From Candidatus Sodalis sp. SoCistrobi (GTDB lineage Bacteria > Pseudomonadota > Gammaproteobacteria > Enterobacterales > Enterobacteriaceae), in the NCBI RefSeq assembly GCF_900143145.1, contig NZ_FRDB01000002.1:1-56324 (forward strand): a stretch of 56,324 nucleotides of DNA. The letters are read 5' to 3'. The notes under the pieces were generated by a model, which had not been told where the DNA came from, searched no databases, and saw only the letters and a program-made list of their open reading frames with translations. The stretch's first letter is position 1. Each line of letters opens with the position of its first letter. Of the stretch, positions 42,398 to 52,127 are shown in pieces. Position numbers and translations under genes: made by a program.

Positions 42398-45064
42398 ATG
42401 TCAGAACGTTTGTACAATGACGTGGATCCGATCGAAACACGCGACTGGCTCCAGGCGATCGAATCGGTAATCCGTGAAGAAGGTATTGAACGCGCGCAAT
42501 TCCTGATTGATCAGGTGCTGGATGAAGCGCGTAAAGGTGGGGTAAGCATTGCGCAAGGTGCCGCCGGACGCAACTACATCAACACGATTCCGGTCGAAGA
42601 GGAGCCTGAGTATCCCGGCAATCTGGAACTTGAGCGCCGTATCCGTTCCGCTATTCGCTGGAATGCCGTGATGACCGTGCTGCACGCGTCGAAGAAAGAT
42701 TTGGAACTGGGCGGCCACATGGCGTCATTCCAGTCGTCCGCCACCATTTATGAAGTGTGCTTCAACCATTTCTTCCGCGCGCGCAACGACAAAGACGGCG
42801 GCGACCTGGTCTATTTCCAGGGGCACATCTCCCCCGGCGTGTACGCCCGCGCCTTCCTTGAAGGTCGTCTGAGCGAAGATCAGATGAACAACTTCCGCCA
42901 GGAAGTGCACGGTAAAGGGTTGTCATCCTATCCGCATCCGAAGCTGATGCCGGAGTTCTGGCAGTTCCCGACGGTGTCGATGGGCCTCGGCCCGATAAGC
43001 GCTATCTATCAGGCAAAATTCCTTAAATATTTGGACCACCGCGCGCTGAAGGACACCAGCAATCAGACCGTGTACGCCTTCCTGGGCGACGGCGAGATGG
43101 ACGAGCCGGAATCCAAGGGCGCCATCACCATCGCGACCCGCGAGAAGCTGGACAACCTGGTATTCATCATTAACTGTAACCTGCAGCGTCTGGACGGCCC
43201 GGTCACCGGTAACGGCAAGATCATCAACGAGCTGGAAGGCGTATTTGGCGGCGCCGGCTGGGAAGTGATCAAAGTGGTCTGGGGCAGCCGCTGGGATGAG
43301 CTGCTGCGCAAAGACACCTCCGGCAAGCTGATTCAGCTGATGAACGAAACCGTTGACGGCGACTATCAAACCTTTAAATCGAAAAACGGCGCCTACGTCC
43401 GCGAGCACTTCTTTGGTAAATACCCGGAAACCGCAGCGTTAGTGAAAGACATGAGCGACGACGAGATTTGGGCGCTTAACCGTGGCGGCCACGATCCGAA
43501 GAAAATTTATGCCGCTTTGCAAAAGGCCAAGAAAACCACCGGCAAGCCCGTGGTGATCCTGGCGCACACCATTAAAGGCTACGGCATGGGTGTGACCGCG
43601 GAAGGCATGAACATTGCCCATCAGGTGAAGAAAATGAACATGGAAGGGGTGCGTTACTTCCGCGATCGTTTCAACCTGAGCACCATTACCGACGAAAAGA
43701 TTGAAGCGCTGCCCTACATCACGTTTGACGAAGGGTCCGAAGAGCATAGCTATTTGCACGAGCGCCGCAAAGCGCTGCACGGCTATCTGCCGAGCCGCCT
43801 GAAGGATTTCACCAAGCCGCTGGAACTGCCGACGCTTGAGGACTTTGCGCCGCTGCTGGAAGAGCAGAAGAAAGAAATTTCCACCACCATCGCTTTTGTT
43901 CGCGTGCTGAATGTGATGTTAAAGAACAAGTCGATCAAAGATCGTCTGGTCCCGATCATTGCCGACGAAGCCCGTACCTTCGGCATGGAAGGTCTTTTCC
44001 GCCAGATAGGCATCTACAGCCCCAACGGTCAGCAGTACACGCCGCAGGATCGCGAGCAGGTCGCCTATTACCGTGAAGACGAAAAAGGGCAGATCCTGCA
44101 AGAAGGGATCAACGAGCTGGGTGCGGCCTCCTCCTGGCTGGCGGCGGCGACCTCCTACAGCACCAACGATTTGCCGATGATTCCGTTCTACATCTATTAC
44201 TCGATGTTCGGTTTCCAGCGGATCGGCGATCTGTGCTGGGCGGCGGGCGACCAGCAGGCGCGCGGCTTCCTTATCGGCGGCACCTCGGGGCGCACGACGC
44301 TGAACGGTGAAGGCTTGCAGCACGAAGACGGCCACAGCCATATCCAGTCGCTGACCATCCCGAACTGCATCTCCTACGATCCGGCCTATGCCTATGAAGT
44401 CGCGGTCATCATGCATGACGGTTTAACCCGCATGTACGGTGATAAGCCGGAAAACGTTTACTACTATCTGACCACGCTGAACGAAAACTACGCCATGCCC
44501 GCCATGCCGAAAGGCGCGGAAGAGGGTATTCGCAAGGGGATCTACAAGCTTGAAACGCTGGAGGGCAGCAAAGGCAAAGTGCAGCTGATGGGCTCTGGCG
44601 CCATTCTGCGCCACGTGCGCGAAGCGGCGCAGATCCTGGCGAAAGACTATGGTGTCGGCTCCGATGTGTACAGCGTGACCTCGTTCACCGAACTGGCGCG
44701 CGACGGCCAGGATTGCGAGCGCTGGAACATGCTGCACCCAACCGAAACCCCGCGCGTGCCTTATGTGGCCACCGTGCTTAACGAAGCGCCGGCGGTAGCG
44801 TCCACCGACTATATGAAACTGTTCGCCGAGCAGATCCGCAACTTTATTCCTGCCAGCGAATTCCGCGTTCTGGGCACCGACGGTTTTGGCCGTTCCGACA
44901 GCCGCGAGAATCTGCGTCATCACTTTGAAGTGGACGCCAGCTATGTTGTGGTTGCGGCGCTGGGCGAGTTGGCCAAACGCGGCGATATCGGCGCTGATGT
45001 GGTGGCGCAGGCCATCAGCAAATTCGGCATCGATGCTGACAAAGTCAACCCGCGTCTGGCGTAA
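42398..45064 (+). CDS. aceE: pyruvate dehydrogenase E1 component
   Basis: AceE decarboxylates pyruvate and transfers the acetyl group to the lipoyl arm of E2. The 888 residues match E. coli E1p (887) almost throughout. The TPP motif begins GDGEMDEPE at 230-238 and closes with NCN near 260. The catalytic loop around NMEGVRYFRDRF near 410 and the C-terminal LGTDGFGRSDSRENLRHHFE block near 828 are intact. AAGGA precedes ATG at 42398; aceF starts 15 bp after the stop. Confidence 0.98.
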   Translation: MSERLYNDVDPIETRDWLQAIESVIREEGIERAQFLIDQVLDEARKGGVSIAQGAAGRNYINTIPVEEEPEYPGNLELERRIRSAIRWNAVMTVLHASKKDLELGGHMASFQSSATIYEVCFNHFFRARNDKDGGDLVYFQGHISPGVYARAFLEGRLSEDQMNNFRQEVHGKGLSSYPHPKLMPEFWQFPTVSMGLGPISAIYQAKFLKYLDHRALKDTSNQTVYAFLGDGEMDEPESKGAITIATREKLDNLVFIINCNLQRLDGPVTGNGKIINELEGVFGGAGWEVIKVVWGSRWDELLRKDTSGKLIQLMNETVDGDYQTFKSKNGAYVREHFFGKYPETAALVKDMSDDEIWALNRGGHDPKKIYAALQKAKKTTGKPVVILAHTIKGYGMGVTAEGMNIAHQVKKMNMEGVRYFRDRFNLSTITDEKIEALPYITFDEGSEEHSYLHERRKALHGYLPSRLKDFTKPLELPTLEDFAPLLEEQKKEISTTIAFVRVLNVMLKNKSIKDRLVPIIADEARTFGMEGLFRQIGIYSPNGQQYTPQDREQVAYYREDEKGQILQEGINELGAASSWLAAATSYSTNDLPMIPFYIYYSMFGFQRIGDLCWAAGDQQARGFLIGGTSGRTTLNGEGLQHEDGHSHIQSLTIPNCISYDPAYAYEVAVIMHDGLTRMYGDKPENVYYYLTTLNENYAMPAMPKGAEEGIRKGIYKLETLEGSKGKVQLMGSGAILRHVREAAQILAKDYGVGSDVYSVTSFTELARDGQDCERWNMLHPTETPRVPYVATVLNEAPAVASTDYMKLFAEQIRNFIPASEFRVLGTDGFGRSDSRENLRHHFEVDASYVVVAALGELAKRGDIGADVVAQAISKFGIDADKVNPRLA

Positions 45065-45079
45065 GAGGTAGAGTAAATC

Positions 45080-46996
45080 ATGGCTATTGAAATCAACGTA
45101 CCGGATATCGGTACAGATGAAGTGGAAGTCACCGAGGTCCTGGTCAGCGTGGGCGATAAGGTTGAAGCCGAGCAGTCGCTGATTACCGTGGAAGGGGATA
45201 AAGCCTCCATGGAAGTGCCCTCGCCGCAGGCGGGGGTGGTAAAAGACATCAAGGTCGCGGTAGGTGACAAGGTCGCCACCGGCAAACTGATAATGACCTT
45301 TGAGGCGGCAGAAGGCGCCGCCGAAAAACCCGCTGCCGCGCCGCAGCAGGACGCCAGCGCGCCGGAGGCCAAACCGGCCGCCGCGGGCGGTGCCGCACAG
45401 AATCAGGACGTTAACGTTCCCGATATCGGCGGCGACGAGGTGGAAGTCACCGAGGTGCTGGTGAAGGTCGGCGATAAGGTCGAGGCCGAGCAGTCGCTTA
45501 TCACCGTCGAGGGCGATAAGGCGTCGATGGAAGTGCCGGCACCGTTTGCGGGCACGGTTAAAGAACTGAAGGTCAATACCGGCGATAAAGTGAACACCGG
45601 TTCGCTTATCATGGTGTTCGAGGTCGCCGGTGGCGGCAGCGATGCGGCACCGGCCGAGGCCGAAGCGCCGCAGGCGCAGCAGCAGAGCGCGCCTGCTCAA
45701 TCCGGCGGCAACAAAGAAGTTAATGTCCCGGATATCGGCGGCGATGAAGTGGAAGTCACCGAGGTCATGGTCAAGGTGGGCGATAAGATAAGCGCCGAGC
45801 AGTCGCTGATTACCGTGGAAGGTGACAAAGCATCGATGGAGGTGCCGGCGCCGTTCGCGGGTATCGTCAAAGAGATCAAGATTAACGTCGGCGACAAGGT
45901 CAGCACCGGTTCGCAAATTATGGTGTTCGAGGTGGAAGGCGCTGCCCCGGCCCCGGCCGCCACCAAGGAAAGCGCCGCGGCTGTGGCCCCTGCGCCGGCA
46001 TCCGACGCCAACAAAAGCGCGGCTGCCGCCCCGTCGTCGTCCGCAGGCAAAGGTGAATTTGCCGAAAACGATGCCTATGTGCACGCCACCCCGGTAATTC
46101 GCCGTCTGGCGCGCGAGTTCGGCGTCAACCTGGCGAAGGTGAAGGGCACCGGGCGCAAAGGCCGTATCCTGCGTGAAGATATCCAGACTTACGTCAAAGA
46201 GGCGGTTAAACGCGCCGAGGCCGCGCCTGCCGCTGCCGGCGGCGGTTCGCTGCCGGGGCTGCTGCCGTGGCCGAAGGTGGACTTCAGCAAGTTCGGCGAC
46301 ACCGAAGAGGTGGAGCTGGGCCGGATCCAGAAAATCTCCGGCGCCAACCTGCACCGCAACTGGGTCATGATCCCCCATGTGACCCAGTTCGATGAGGCCG
46401 ATATCACCGAAGTGGAAGCCTTCCGCAAACAGCAGAACGCCGAAGCCGAGAAGAAAAAGCTGGATGTGAAAATCACCCCGCTGGTGTTTATCATGAAAGC
46501 GGTTGCCAAGGCCTTGGAAGAGCTGCCGCGTTTTAACAGCTCGCTGTCGGCGGACGCCCAGAAACTGACGCTGAAGAAATACATCAATATCGGCGTGGCG
46601 GTTGATACGCCGAACGGTCTGGTCGTGCCGGTGTTCCGCGATGTGAACAAGAAAGGCATTGTAGAGCTGTCGCGCGAGCTGACGGAGATCTCCAAAAAGG
46701 CCCGCGCCGGCAAACTGACTTCGTCGGATATGCAGGGCGGCTGCTTCACCATCTCCAGTTTGGGCGGCATCGGCGGTACGGCGTTCACGCCTATCGTCAA
46801 TGCGCCGGAAGTGGCGATACTCGGCGTGTCCAAATCGGCAATGAAACCGGTGTGGAACGGTAAAGAGTTTGCGCCGCGACTGATGCTGCCGCTGTCGCTG
46901 TCCTATGACCACCGGGTCATCGACGGCGCCGAAGGTGCGCGTTTTATCAGCTTCATCAACAACGTGATGTCTGATATCCGTCGCTTGGTCATGTAA
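45080..46996 (+). CDS. aceF: pyruvate dehydrogenase E2, dihydrolipoyl acetyltransferase
   Basis: AceF is the core of the complex and transfers acetyl from lipoyl to CoA. The 638 residues (E. coli 630) contain three lipoyl domains with lipoyl lysines in GDKASME at Lys41, Lys147 and Lys250, separated by flexible Ala/Pro linkers. The E1/E3-binding domain has VRRLAREFG-like [20 protein letters not shown] near 338-357, and the catalytic domain ends with DHRVIDG at 610-616. All three lipoyl repeats are in frame. It should be functional. Confidence 0.98.
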   Translation: MAIEINVPDIGTDEVEVTEVLVSVGDKVEAEQSLITVEGDKASMEVPSPQAGVVKDIKVAVGDKVATGKLIMTFEAAEGAAEKPAAAPQQDASAPEAKPAAAGGAAQNQDVNVPDIGGDEVEVTEVLVKVGDKVEAEQSLITVEGDKASMEVPAPFAGTVKELKVNTGDKVNTGSLIMVFEVAGGGSDAAPAEAEAPQAQQQSAPAQSGGNKEVNVPDIGGDEVEVTEVMVKVGDKISAEQSLITVEGDKASMEVPAPFAGIVKEIKINVGDKVSTGSQIMVFEVEGAAPAPAATKESAAAVAPAPASDANKSAAAAPSSSAGKGEFAENDAYVHATPVIRRLAREFGVNLAKVKGTGRKGRILREDIQTYVKEAVKRAEAAPAAAGGGSLPGLLPWPKVDFSKFGDTEEVELGRIQKISGANLHRNWVMIPHVTQFDEADITEVEAFRKQQNAEAEKKKLDVKITPLVFIMKAVAKALEELPRFNSSLSADAQKLTLKKYINIGVAVDTPNGLVVPVFRDVNKKGIVELSRELTEISKKARAGKLTSSDMQGGCFTISSLGGIGGTAFTPIVNAPEVAILGVSKSAMKPVWNGKEFAPRLMLPLSLSYDHRVIDGAEGARFISFINNVMSDIRRLVM

Positions 46997-47002
46997 CCCT
47001 CC

Positions 47003-47030
47003 AGGCCGGCCCGCGGGCCGGCCTGCTTGT
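47003..47030 (+). terminator. possible aceF terminator hairpin
   Basis: AGGCCGGCCCGCGGGCCGGCCT (47003-47024) is a perfect self-complementary stretch starting 7 bp after the aceF stop and followed by GCTTGTTTCT. The stem is strong, the T-run weak. In E. coli lpd has its own promoter and partial readthrough from aceEF, which would fit a leaky terminator here. Confidence 0.55.
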
Positions 47031-47100
47031 TTCTGCGCCGCCGCCGGTGGCGAAGGGGTCGTCGGCGGTACCAACTAAACATGCGCCGTCGTCACATAAT

Positions 47101-47128
47101 TTGCAGTCTATTAACATTTCTGTAAACT
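47101..47128 (+). promoter_or_regulatory. putative lpd promoter
   Basis: TTGCAG at 47101-47106 and TAAACT at 47123-47128 are 16 bp apart, about 100 bp before lpd. The spacer includes ATTAACATTTCTGTAAAC, which has the look of an ArcA-type site. This is a pattern-level guess. Confidence 0.35.
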
Positions 47129-47226
47129 ATGCGCGATGGAGACGTCCCGGTGGACACAGCGCGTTATGCAAACACAGGCGATAAAATAGACGTCTGACCC
47201 GCCGGACAATCAACTAAGAGGTCATG

Positions 47227-48654
47227 ATGAGTACTGAAATAAAAACTCAGGTCGTGGTACTTGGGGCGGGCCCGGGCGGGTATTCCGCGGCATTCCGCTG
47301 TGCGGATTTAGGTCTGGAGACCGTCCTGGTGGAGCGTTATTCCACCCTCGGCGGGGTTTGCCTGAACGTAGGCTGTATCCCCTCCAAAGCATTATTGCAC
47401 GTCGCTAAGGTTATCGAAGAGGCCAAGGCGCTGAGCAAAAACGGTATCGTCTTTGGCGAGCCGCAAACCGATATCGACAAAGTGCGCACCTGGAAGGAAA
47501 AGGTGGTCAATCAGCTGACCGGCGGCCTGACCGGTATGGCCAAAGCGCGTAAGGTGAAGGTGGTAAACGGTTACGGTAAATTCACCGGCGCCAACACGCT
47601 GCAAGTGGAAGGCGAGAACGGTACCACCACCGTCACCTTTGACAATGCCATTATCGCCGCGGGCTCGCGCCCGACCCAGCTGCCGTTTATCCCCCATGAT
47701 GATCCCCGCGTATGGGATTCTACCGATGCGCTCGCCCTGACGTCGGTGCCAGAGCGTCTGCTGGTGATGGGTGGCGGGATTATCGGTCTGGAAATGGCCA
47801 CCGTTTACCACGCGCTGGGTTCGGAAATCGACGTGGTGGAAATGTTTGATCAGGTCATCCCGGCGGCCGATAAAGACGTGGTGAAAGTGTTCACCAAGCG
47901 CATCAGTTCCCAATTCAACCTGATGCTGGAAACCAAAGTCACCGCGGTGGAAGCCCGGGAAGACGGCGTGTATGTCAGCATGGAAGGAAAAAAAGCGCCG
48001 TCGGAAGCCCAGCGCTATGACGCCGTGCTGATCGCCATCGGCCGCGTGCCGAACGGCAAGCTGCTGGATGCCGGCCAGGCCGGGGTTGAGGTGGACGATC
48101 GCGGCTTTATCCGCGTCGACAAACAAATGCGCACCAATGTGCCGCACATTTACGCTATCGGCGATATCGTCGGCCAACCGATGCTGGCGCACAAAGGCAC
48201 CCACGAGGGCCACGTGGCGGCGGAAGTCATCGCCGGCAAAAAACACTATTTCGATCCTAAAGTCATTCCGTCTATCGCTTATACCGAGCCGGAAGTGGCA
48301 TGGGTCGGCCTGACGGAAAAAGAAGCGAAAGAAAAAGGCATCAGCTACGAAGTCGCCACGTTCCCGTGGGCGGCCTCCGGGCGCGCCATCGCTTCCGACT
48401 GCCAGGACGGTATGACCAAGCTGATTTTCGATAAAGAAAGCCACCGGGTCATCGGCGGCGCCGTGGTCGGCGTTAACGGCGGCGAGCTGCTGGGCGAAAT
48501 CGGTTTGGCAATCGAAATGGGCTGCGACGCGGAAGATATTGCGCTGACCATCCATGCGCACCCCACGCTGCACGAATCGGTAGGGCTGGCGGCGGAAGTG
48601 TACGAAGGTACCATTACCGATCTGCCCAACGCCAAAGCGAAGAAAAAGAAATAA
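47227..48654 (+). CDS. lpd: dihydrolipoyl dehydrogenase (E3)
   Basis: Lpd reoxidises dihydrolipoyl groups of the pyruvate and 2-oxoglutarate dehydrogenases and the glycine cleavage system. Two ATG lie in tandem; the second (47227) has the better distance from AAGAGG and gives 475 residues (E. coli 474). FAD-binding GAGPGGYSAA near 13-22, the redox disulfide Cys45-Cys50 (GGVCLNVGC), NAD-binding MGGGIIGLEMATV, and the C-terminal HAHPTLHE active-site pair are intact. Confidence 0.97.
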   Translation: MSTEIKTQVVVLGAGPGGYSAAFRCADLGLETVLVERYSTLGGVCLNVGCIPSKALLHVAKVIEEAKALSKNGIVFGEPQTDIDKVRTWKEKVVNQLTGGLTGMAKARKVKVVNGYGKFTGANTLQVEGENGTTTVTFDNAIIAAGSRPTQLPFIPHDDPRVWDSTDALALTSVPERLLVMGGGIIGLEMATVYHALGSEIDVVEMFDQVIPAADKDVVKVFTKRISSQFNLMLETKVTAVEAREDGVYVSMEGKKAPSEAQRYDAVLIAIGRVPNGKLLDAGQAGVEVDDRGFIRVDKQMRTNVPHIYAIGDIVGQPMLAHKGTHEGHVAAEVIAGKKHYFDPKVIPSIAYTEPEVAWVGLTEKEAKEKGISYEVATFPWAASGRAIASDCQDGMTKLIFDKESHRVIGGAVVGVNGGELLGEIGLAIEMGCDAEDIALTIHAHPTLHESVGLAAEVYEGTITDLPNAKAKKKK

Positions 48655-48678
48655 TTTTTCTGCGCTCTGTGGCAAAAC

Positions 48679-48703
48679 AAAGGCGCCTGCGGGCGCCTTT
48701 CTT
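48679..48703. terminator. bidirectional terminator between lpd and convergent gene
   Basis: AAAGGCGCC (48679-48687) and GGCGCCTTT (48692-48700) form a 9-bp stem with a 4-nt loop, followed on the plus strand by CTTATT and on the minus strand by TGTTTTGCC. It lies 25 bp after lpd and overlaps the last bases of the gene on the other strand, serving both. Confidence 0.8.
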
Positions 48704-49721
48704 ATTGCGTCATGCGCGCTTGCCGCCCGTCGCTATCGCCGTAATCGGGCTGGGCCAGACGCCCGTCGCTATCGCCGTAATCAGGCTGCGCCAGATTGAA
48801 TAATTCACAGGCGGTCGTTTTGCCCACCGGAAAACCCGATAATAGCTGTCTCACCTCCGGGCGATAAACCGCATCGCCGATGTAGTCAACCAGCTGCAGC
48901 AAATGCGGTCTGGCGAGGTATTTCAACAGCGCATCCTCTTTGGTCAGGTAGCTGTCGCGGCAAAGCGCCCGCAAATCAACGTAGTCGGTTTCCAGCAGCG
49001 CCGTTTTTAACCGGCGGCCGCGAAATTCATCGTGGGTGGCGCAGCGGTTGGCAAGTGCCAGCACATCATGGCGAAAATGCGCCAGAAAACAGGTGCTATC
49101 GTCACTGTCGGTAATGCGTACCAGGTTCGCGCGGCCGTAGGCGGGATCGTCAAGCACGGCAAGGACTTTTTGCCGCACCGCCGGCGCGTCGGCCATACTT
49201 TCGACTTGCGATTGGATATACCGTTCCGGCGTCAGCTGGTCATGGACTTCCATCAGCGCATCGTCCAGCGACTGGCAGACTTTCATTGTGCAAACTTCAG
49301 CGAACTGATGATCCAGACGGTAATCCAGCGGCGGCGATTGATAGATCCGATAATTGCCGATCTGCAGCAGATAAGACCAGGGCGCCTGCTCGAGTGGATC
49401 GTAGCGCAGTGCCAGCTGAAAAGCGCTACGGTACTCGCTGTTGGCAAAGGCGCGCAACTGCATAAAACGGGCAACCACCGCCGCCGGTGAGAGATCCCGC
49501 GGCTCGCCGGTGCCGGGCTGGCTGATTTGCCGGTATAGCCGGGCGATGGCCGCGCGTTTGCCCCCCTTGCGCAGAAATTTATCAAACAGCCGATCGACAA
49601 GCCCCATATGGCTGGCGTCTTCCAGCGTTCGGGCCTGGATAATGCGCGCAATACGCCCGCTGTTGAGTGCAAAACCGCTGTTCAGAATAGTGCTGAGAGG
49701 GAGAGAAGAGATGATATCCAT
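48702..49721 (-). CDS. unknown protein, possible type III effector-like
   Basis: I do not recognise this gene with certainty. ATG at 49721 (MDIISSLPLS), 9 nt after GGAGG, gives 339 residues. There is no signal peptide or membrane segment; the body is helical and soluble. By eye, residues about 20-120 share a pattern with the N-terminal translocation region of SPI-2 effectors such as SseI, SspH2 and SifA: GRIARI, LVDRLFDKFLRKGGKRAAIA, then AAVVARFMQLRAFANSEYRS and LLQIGNYRIY. Sodalis species carry type III systems, so an effector is plausible but unproven. The C terminus has a perfect 12-residue duplication. The gene sits in an island between lpd and acnB together with a chitinase-like gene. 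Confidence 0.55.
   Translation of the reverse strand: MDIISSLPLSTILNSGFALNSGRIARIIQARTLEDASHMGLVDRLFDKFLRKGGKRAAIARLYRQISQPGTGEPRDLSPAAVVARFMQLRAFANSEYRSAFQLALRYDPLEQAPWSYLLQIGNYRIYQSPPLDYRLDHQFAEVCTMKVCQSLDDALMEVHDQLTPERYIQSQVESMADAPAVRQKVLAVLDDPAYGRANLVRITDSDDSTCFLAHFRHDVLALANRCATHDEFRGRRLKTALLETDYVDLRALCRDSYLTKEDALLKYLARPHLLQLVDYIGDAVYRPEVRQLLSGFPVGKTTACELFNLAQPDYGDSDGRLAQPDYGDSDGRQARMTQ
48725..48796 (-). repeat. 36-bp direct repeat, two copies, coding
   Basis: Two 36-bp units (48725-48760 and 48761-48796) differ at three positions and encode LAQPDYGDSDGR twice at the C terminus of the unknown protein. The amino acid repeat is exact, the third positions are not, which argues the duplication has been kept under some constraint. 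Confidence 0.9.
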
Positions 49722-50046
49722 ATCATGATGCCTCCGTCGTAATGGGCAACCATCTAATGCCAACCCCCCGCGATTGGCAAACCGTTATTGTCGTTGCCAA
49801 TCGCTTTTTGCAACTCGATCGGCCCGGCCGGCAGGGGCGGTAGGCAGGCGGCCGGGGTAACGATGCGGCCTTTGTTGAAGGGTGAAACGGCTGATGATAG
49901 GCCGCGGTCAGTGAGGATAAGGCGGCGTTTCGCTTTTGGACTGAAGCGGGTCGCGCCCCGTCAGACCGAAACAACGCCCCCCAGGACAACTACCGGCATG
50001 CCGACGGGGATTGGGCGGGCGTTGGGCCTTGTGCGGCGACGAAGCG
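49722..50046. other. spacer upstream of the effector-like gene
   Basis: The 325 bp between the start of the unknown gene and the 3' end of the chitinase-like frame hold no convincing gene. A GGAGG ribosome site for the left gene is at 49731-49735. The promoter for it should be here but no clear boxes stand out. Confidence 0.5.
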
Positions 50047-50190
50047 TTAGGACGCCATCGCTTCGGCTTCTGCTTCGGTTGCCGATGCGGCGACGGTTTC
50101 AGCTTTAGCCTCGGCTTCGGTTGCCGTTGCGGCGGAGGCTTCAGCTTTAGCCTCCTCTTTGGTTGCCGTTGCGGCGACGGCGGCGGTTGC
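50047..50190 (-). repeat. 42-bp coding repeat in the chitinase-like tail
   Basis: Three 42-bp (14-codon) units encode ATATKEEAKAEASA, ATATEAEAKAETVA and ASATEAEAEAMAS, at the far 3' end of the frame after the internal stop. The sequence is low in complexity and predicted to be helical and acidic. The units are in frame with the upstream GH18 gene. Confidence 0.8.
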
Positions 50191-51636
50191 AACGCCAGCC
50201 TCGACTCCGACGTTGACTTCAGCGTCGGTTTCAGCGGCGCGAGCGCTCGGCAAAAGGCTGTCGGCGGCGGCAGTCATCACCGCAGCGGGCACGTCGCTCT
50301 GTGCGGTGGCGACGGCGCTGACAACGGCTTAATCTTGCGTCACGTTGGCGTCGGGGATGTCGGCCTGCTCAGCGGCGGCGGCGATACTGCCCGCCACAGC
50401 GGCCGGGATCGGTGCGCCGTCAGTCGCGGCAGCGGCCAGCGCGGCCTCGTCAGCGGTTTGCTCGGCGGCGGCGGCGATATTGCCCGCGAGGGCGGCCGGG
50501 ATCTCGGCGCCGTCAGTCTCGTCAGCGCCCTGCTCGGCTGAGGCGACGAGATCGCATGCCGGCGCTTCCTCGGCTGGCGTTGAGGCGGACAATGCGCTGG
50601 CGACGGCGGCTTCAATCTCTTTCGCCCGCCAATGCGGCGATGAGGTAATGTCGACCGGCGACGTTTTCCGCTGTGCGTCGACCACTTGTACCACATCGGG
50701 CAACATAGGCAATGGCACACTCGACGCGCCCGCCAGGAAGCTGCTGGTGTATTCGCCGGTCACGCGCTGCTCAGGATTGCTGCTGCTCTCGCTATCCACA
50801 TATCCGTGATCGGAGGGATTGTCACGGTTCAGCGACCAATGCGATAGCATCGATAATCCCTGCTGAGCGGCAAAGGCGCCGACGTTAAAGGCATTGTCGA
50901 GGGTAAATATGGTGCCATCGTCGTTGCGGCCGATCATTGGCGTCACGCCGATTTTTGCGAATCGCGCTTTCTCGGAGAGATCGGGATAGAGCGTCTCCAA
51001 CTGGGCCGCGATATTCATTGCCGCCTCTTTCGCCGCCTGGCCCATTTCGCCGGCAACGCCGGGCTCGAAATAATCCATCGCCATGGCGTTAATGATAAAA
51101 TCCACGTTTGCGGTAGCCAATTGCTCTACCAGAGCAAATTGCTCAGGCGACAGTCCGGTCGGCAGCGTCGGAAGCGTCAGCGACAGCTGCACATTCGGAT
51201 AGTCCGGCTGCAACCGGGCCAGCGCCGCGCTGATTTTCCCAATGTCAAACTGGTTGTTCTCTAAGTCAAAATCCAGGCCTCGCGGCTGATAAAGCGCAAT
51301 CGCCTGGCGATAAGCCTCCAGCAACTCATCTTCGGAAAGGACGCTGGAGATATCCGTATTGCTAGCGCCTCCGAAGGACAAATTAAAGCCCAGCCCGGCG
51401 TCGGCCAAGGCATCGGTAAGCGGTTTAGCCCAGTCTAAAGGGGTAGCGGTTTGCCCGGACCAGCAGGGCGTATTATCTTGACCAAGCGTAATGAAAGACA
51501 GCGTTAGGCCATCGGTTTTCAAGGCGGCCGCGAGTTCGGCATATAGGGGGTTGGGACGTCCTGCGCGAAATGCCTCTCCCTCGTCCCATTTTGCGTTAAC
51601 CGACACGTCCAGATAGGGCATAAAAAGGGTGTTCAT
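50047..51636 (-). pseudogene. GH18 chitinase-like protein with Ala-rich tail, interrupted by in-frame stop
   Basis: ATG at 51636 follows AAGGAG. Residues 1-300 form a GH18 domain of the ChiD type: FMPYLDVSVN, LTLSFITLG, FNLSFGGASNTD near 84-95, the catalytic DFDLE with Glu126, NAMAMDY near 188 and KIGVTPMIGRND. No signal peptide is seen. A linker follows, then an Ala-rich tail with two 31-residue units. TAA at 50329 ends a 435-residue product, but the same frame continues through Ala/Glu/Thr-rich repeats to a stop at 50047, so the ancestral protein was about 529 residues. The catalytic domain is intact and the truncated form may still be active. Substrate is inferred as chitin or a related glycan. 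Confidence 0.75.
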
Positions 51637-52127
51637 TCAGTCTCCTTACTGTTGGAATTAATAATTGCGCGCGCGCCAGAGGAGTATTGATGAAAAAAAA
51701 GGGGACGTTAGGCATTAACTCTTGAACGAAAGCGCAGCGGCAGACAGCAGAGGGACAGCAGGGTAGCGCGGGGGCGGGGCGGCGCGGCGCGGCGCGAAAT
51801 TGCCCTCGCTATGCCGCGCTGGCGATAACCTTGACGCCAAGGTGGGCGCTGGCGCTTTGCTTCGGCAGGCTTTCATGTCAAAGTGATTTGCCCGGCGGTT
51901 CGCGCCTAGCGCGGTGCTGCTGCCCGCCTTGATATAAGTCGCTAAAGCCTTATCGTTTCGGCCAAATATCATGTTGCTTTTATGTAAACAAATTAACAAG
52001 GCGGTTAAATACTGATAAACTGGCGCTTGCCCAGCCGGATAACAACAAACCTTTTCTAAAAAAAGTATCGCCGGTGAGGTATGGAAAGCCAGGCACTACC
52101 TATGACAATGAAAGCGAGGAGAACGTC
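51637..52127. other. spacer between chitinase-like gene and acnB
   Basis: These 491 bp separate two divergent genes. No gene is readable. An AT-rich segment at 51965-52020 (TGTAAACAAATTAACA inside it) resembles ArcA-type sites and lies about 130 bp before acnB, where the E. coli acnB promoter is under ArcA and CRP control; this is pattern only. GAGGAG at 52116-52121 is the acnB ribosome site. Confidence 0.5.

Noticed and set aside
44423-47074. An 883-codon open frame antisense to aceE and aceF
   Set aside because: Its internal repeats simply mirror the three lipoyl domains of AceF; the sense genes are certain.
51715-51999. A 94-codon minus-strand frame upstream of the chitinase-like gene
   Set aside because: Its sequence is Arg/Ala/Pro-rich after a short start, has no domain and no ribosome site.
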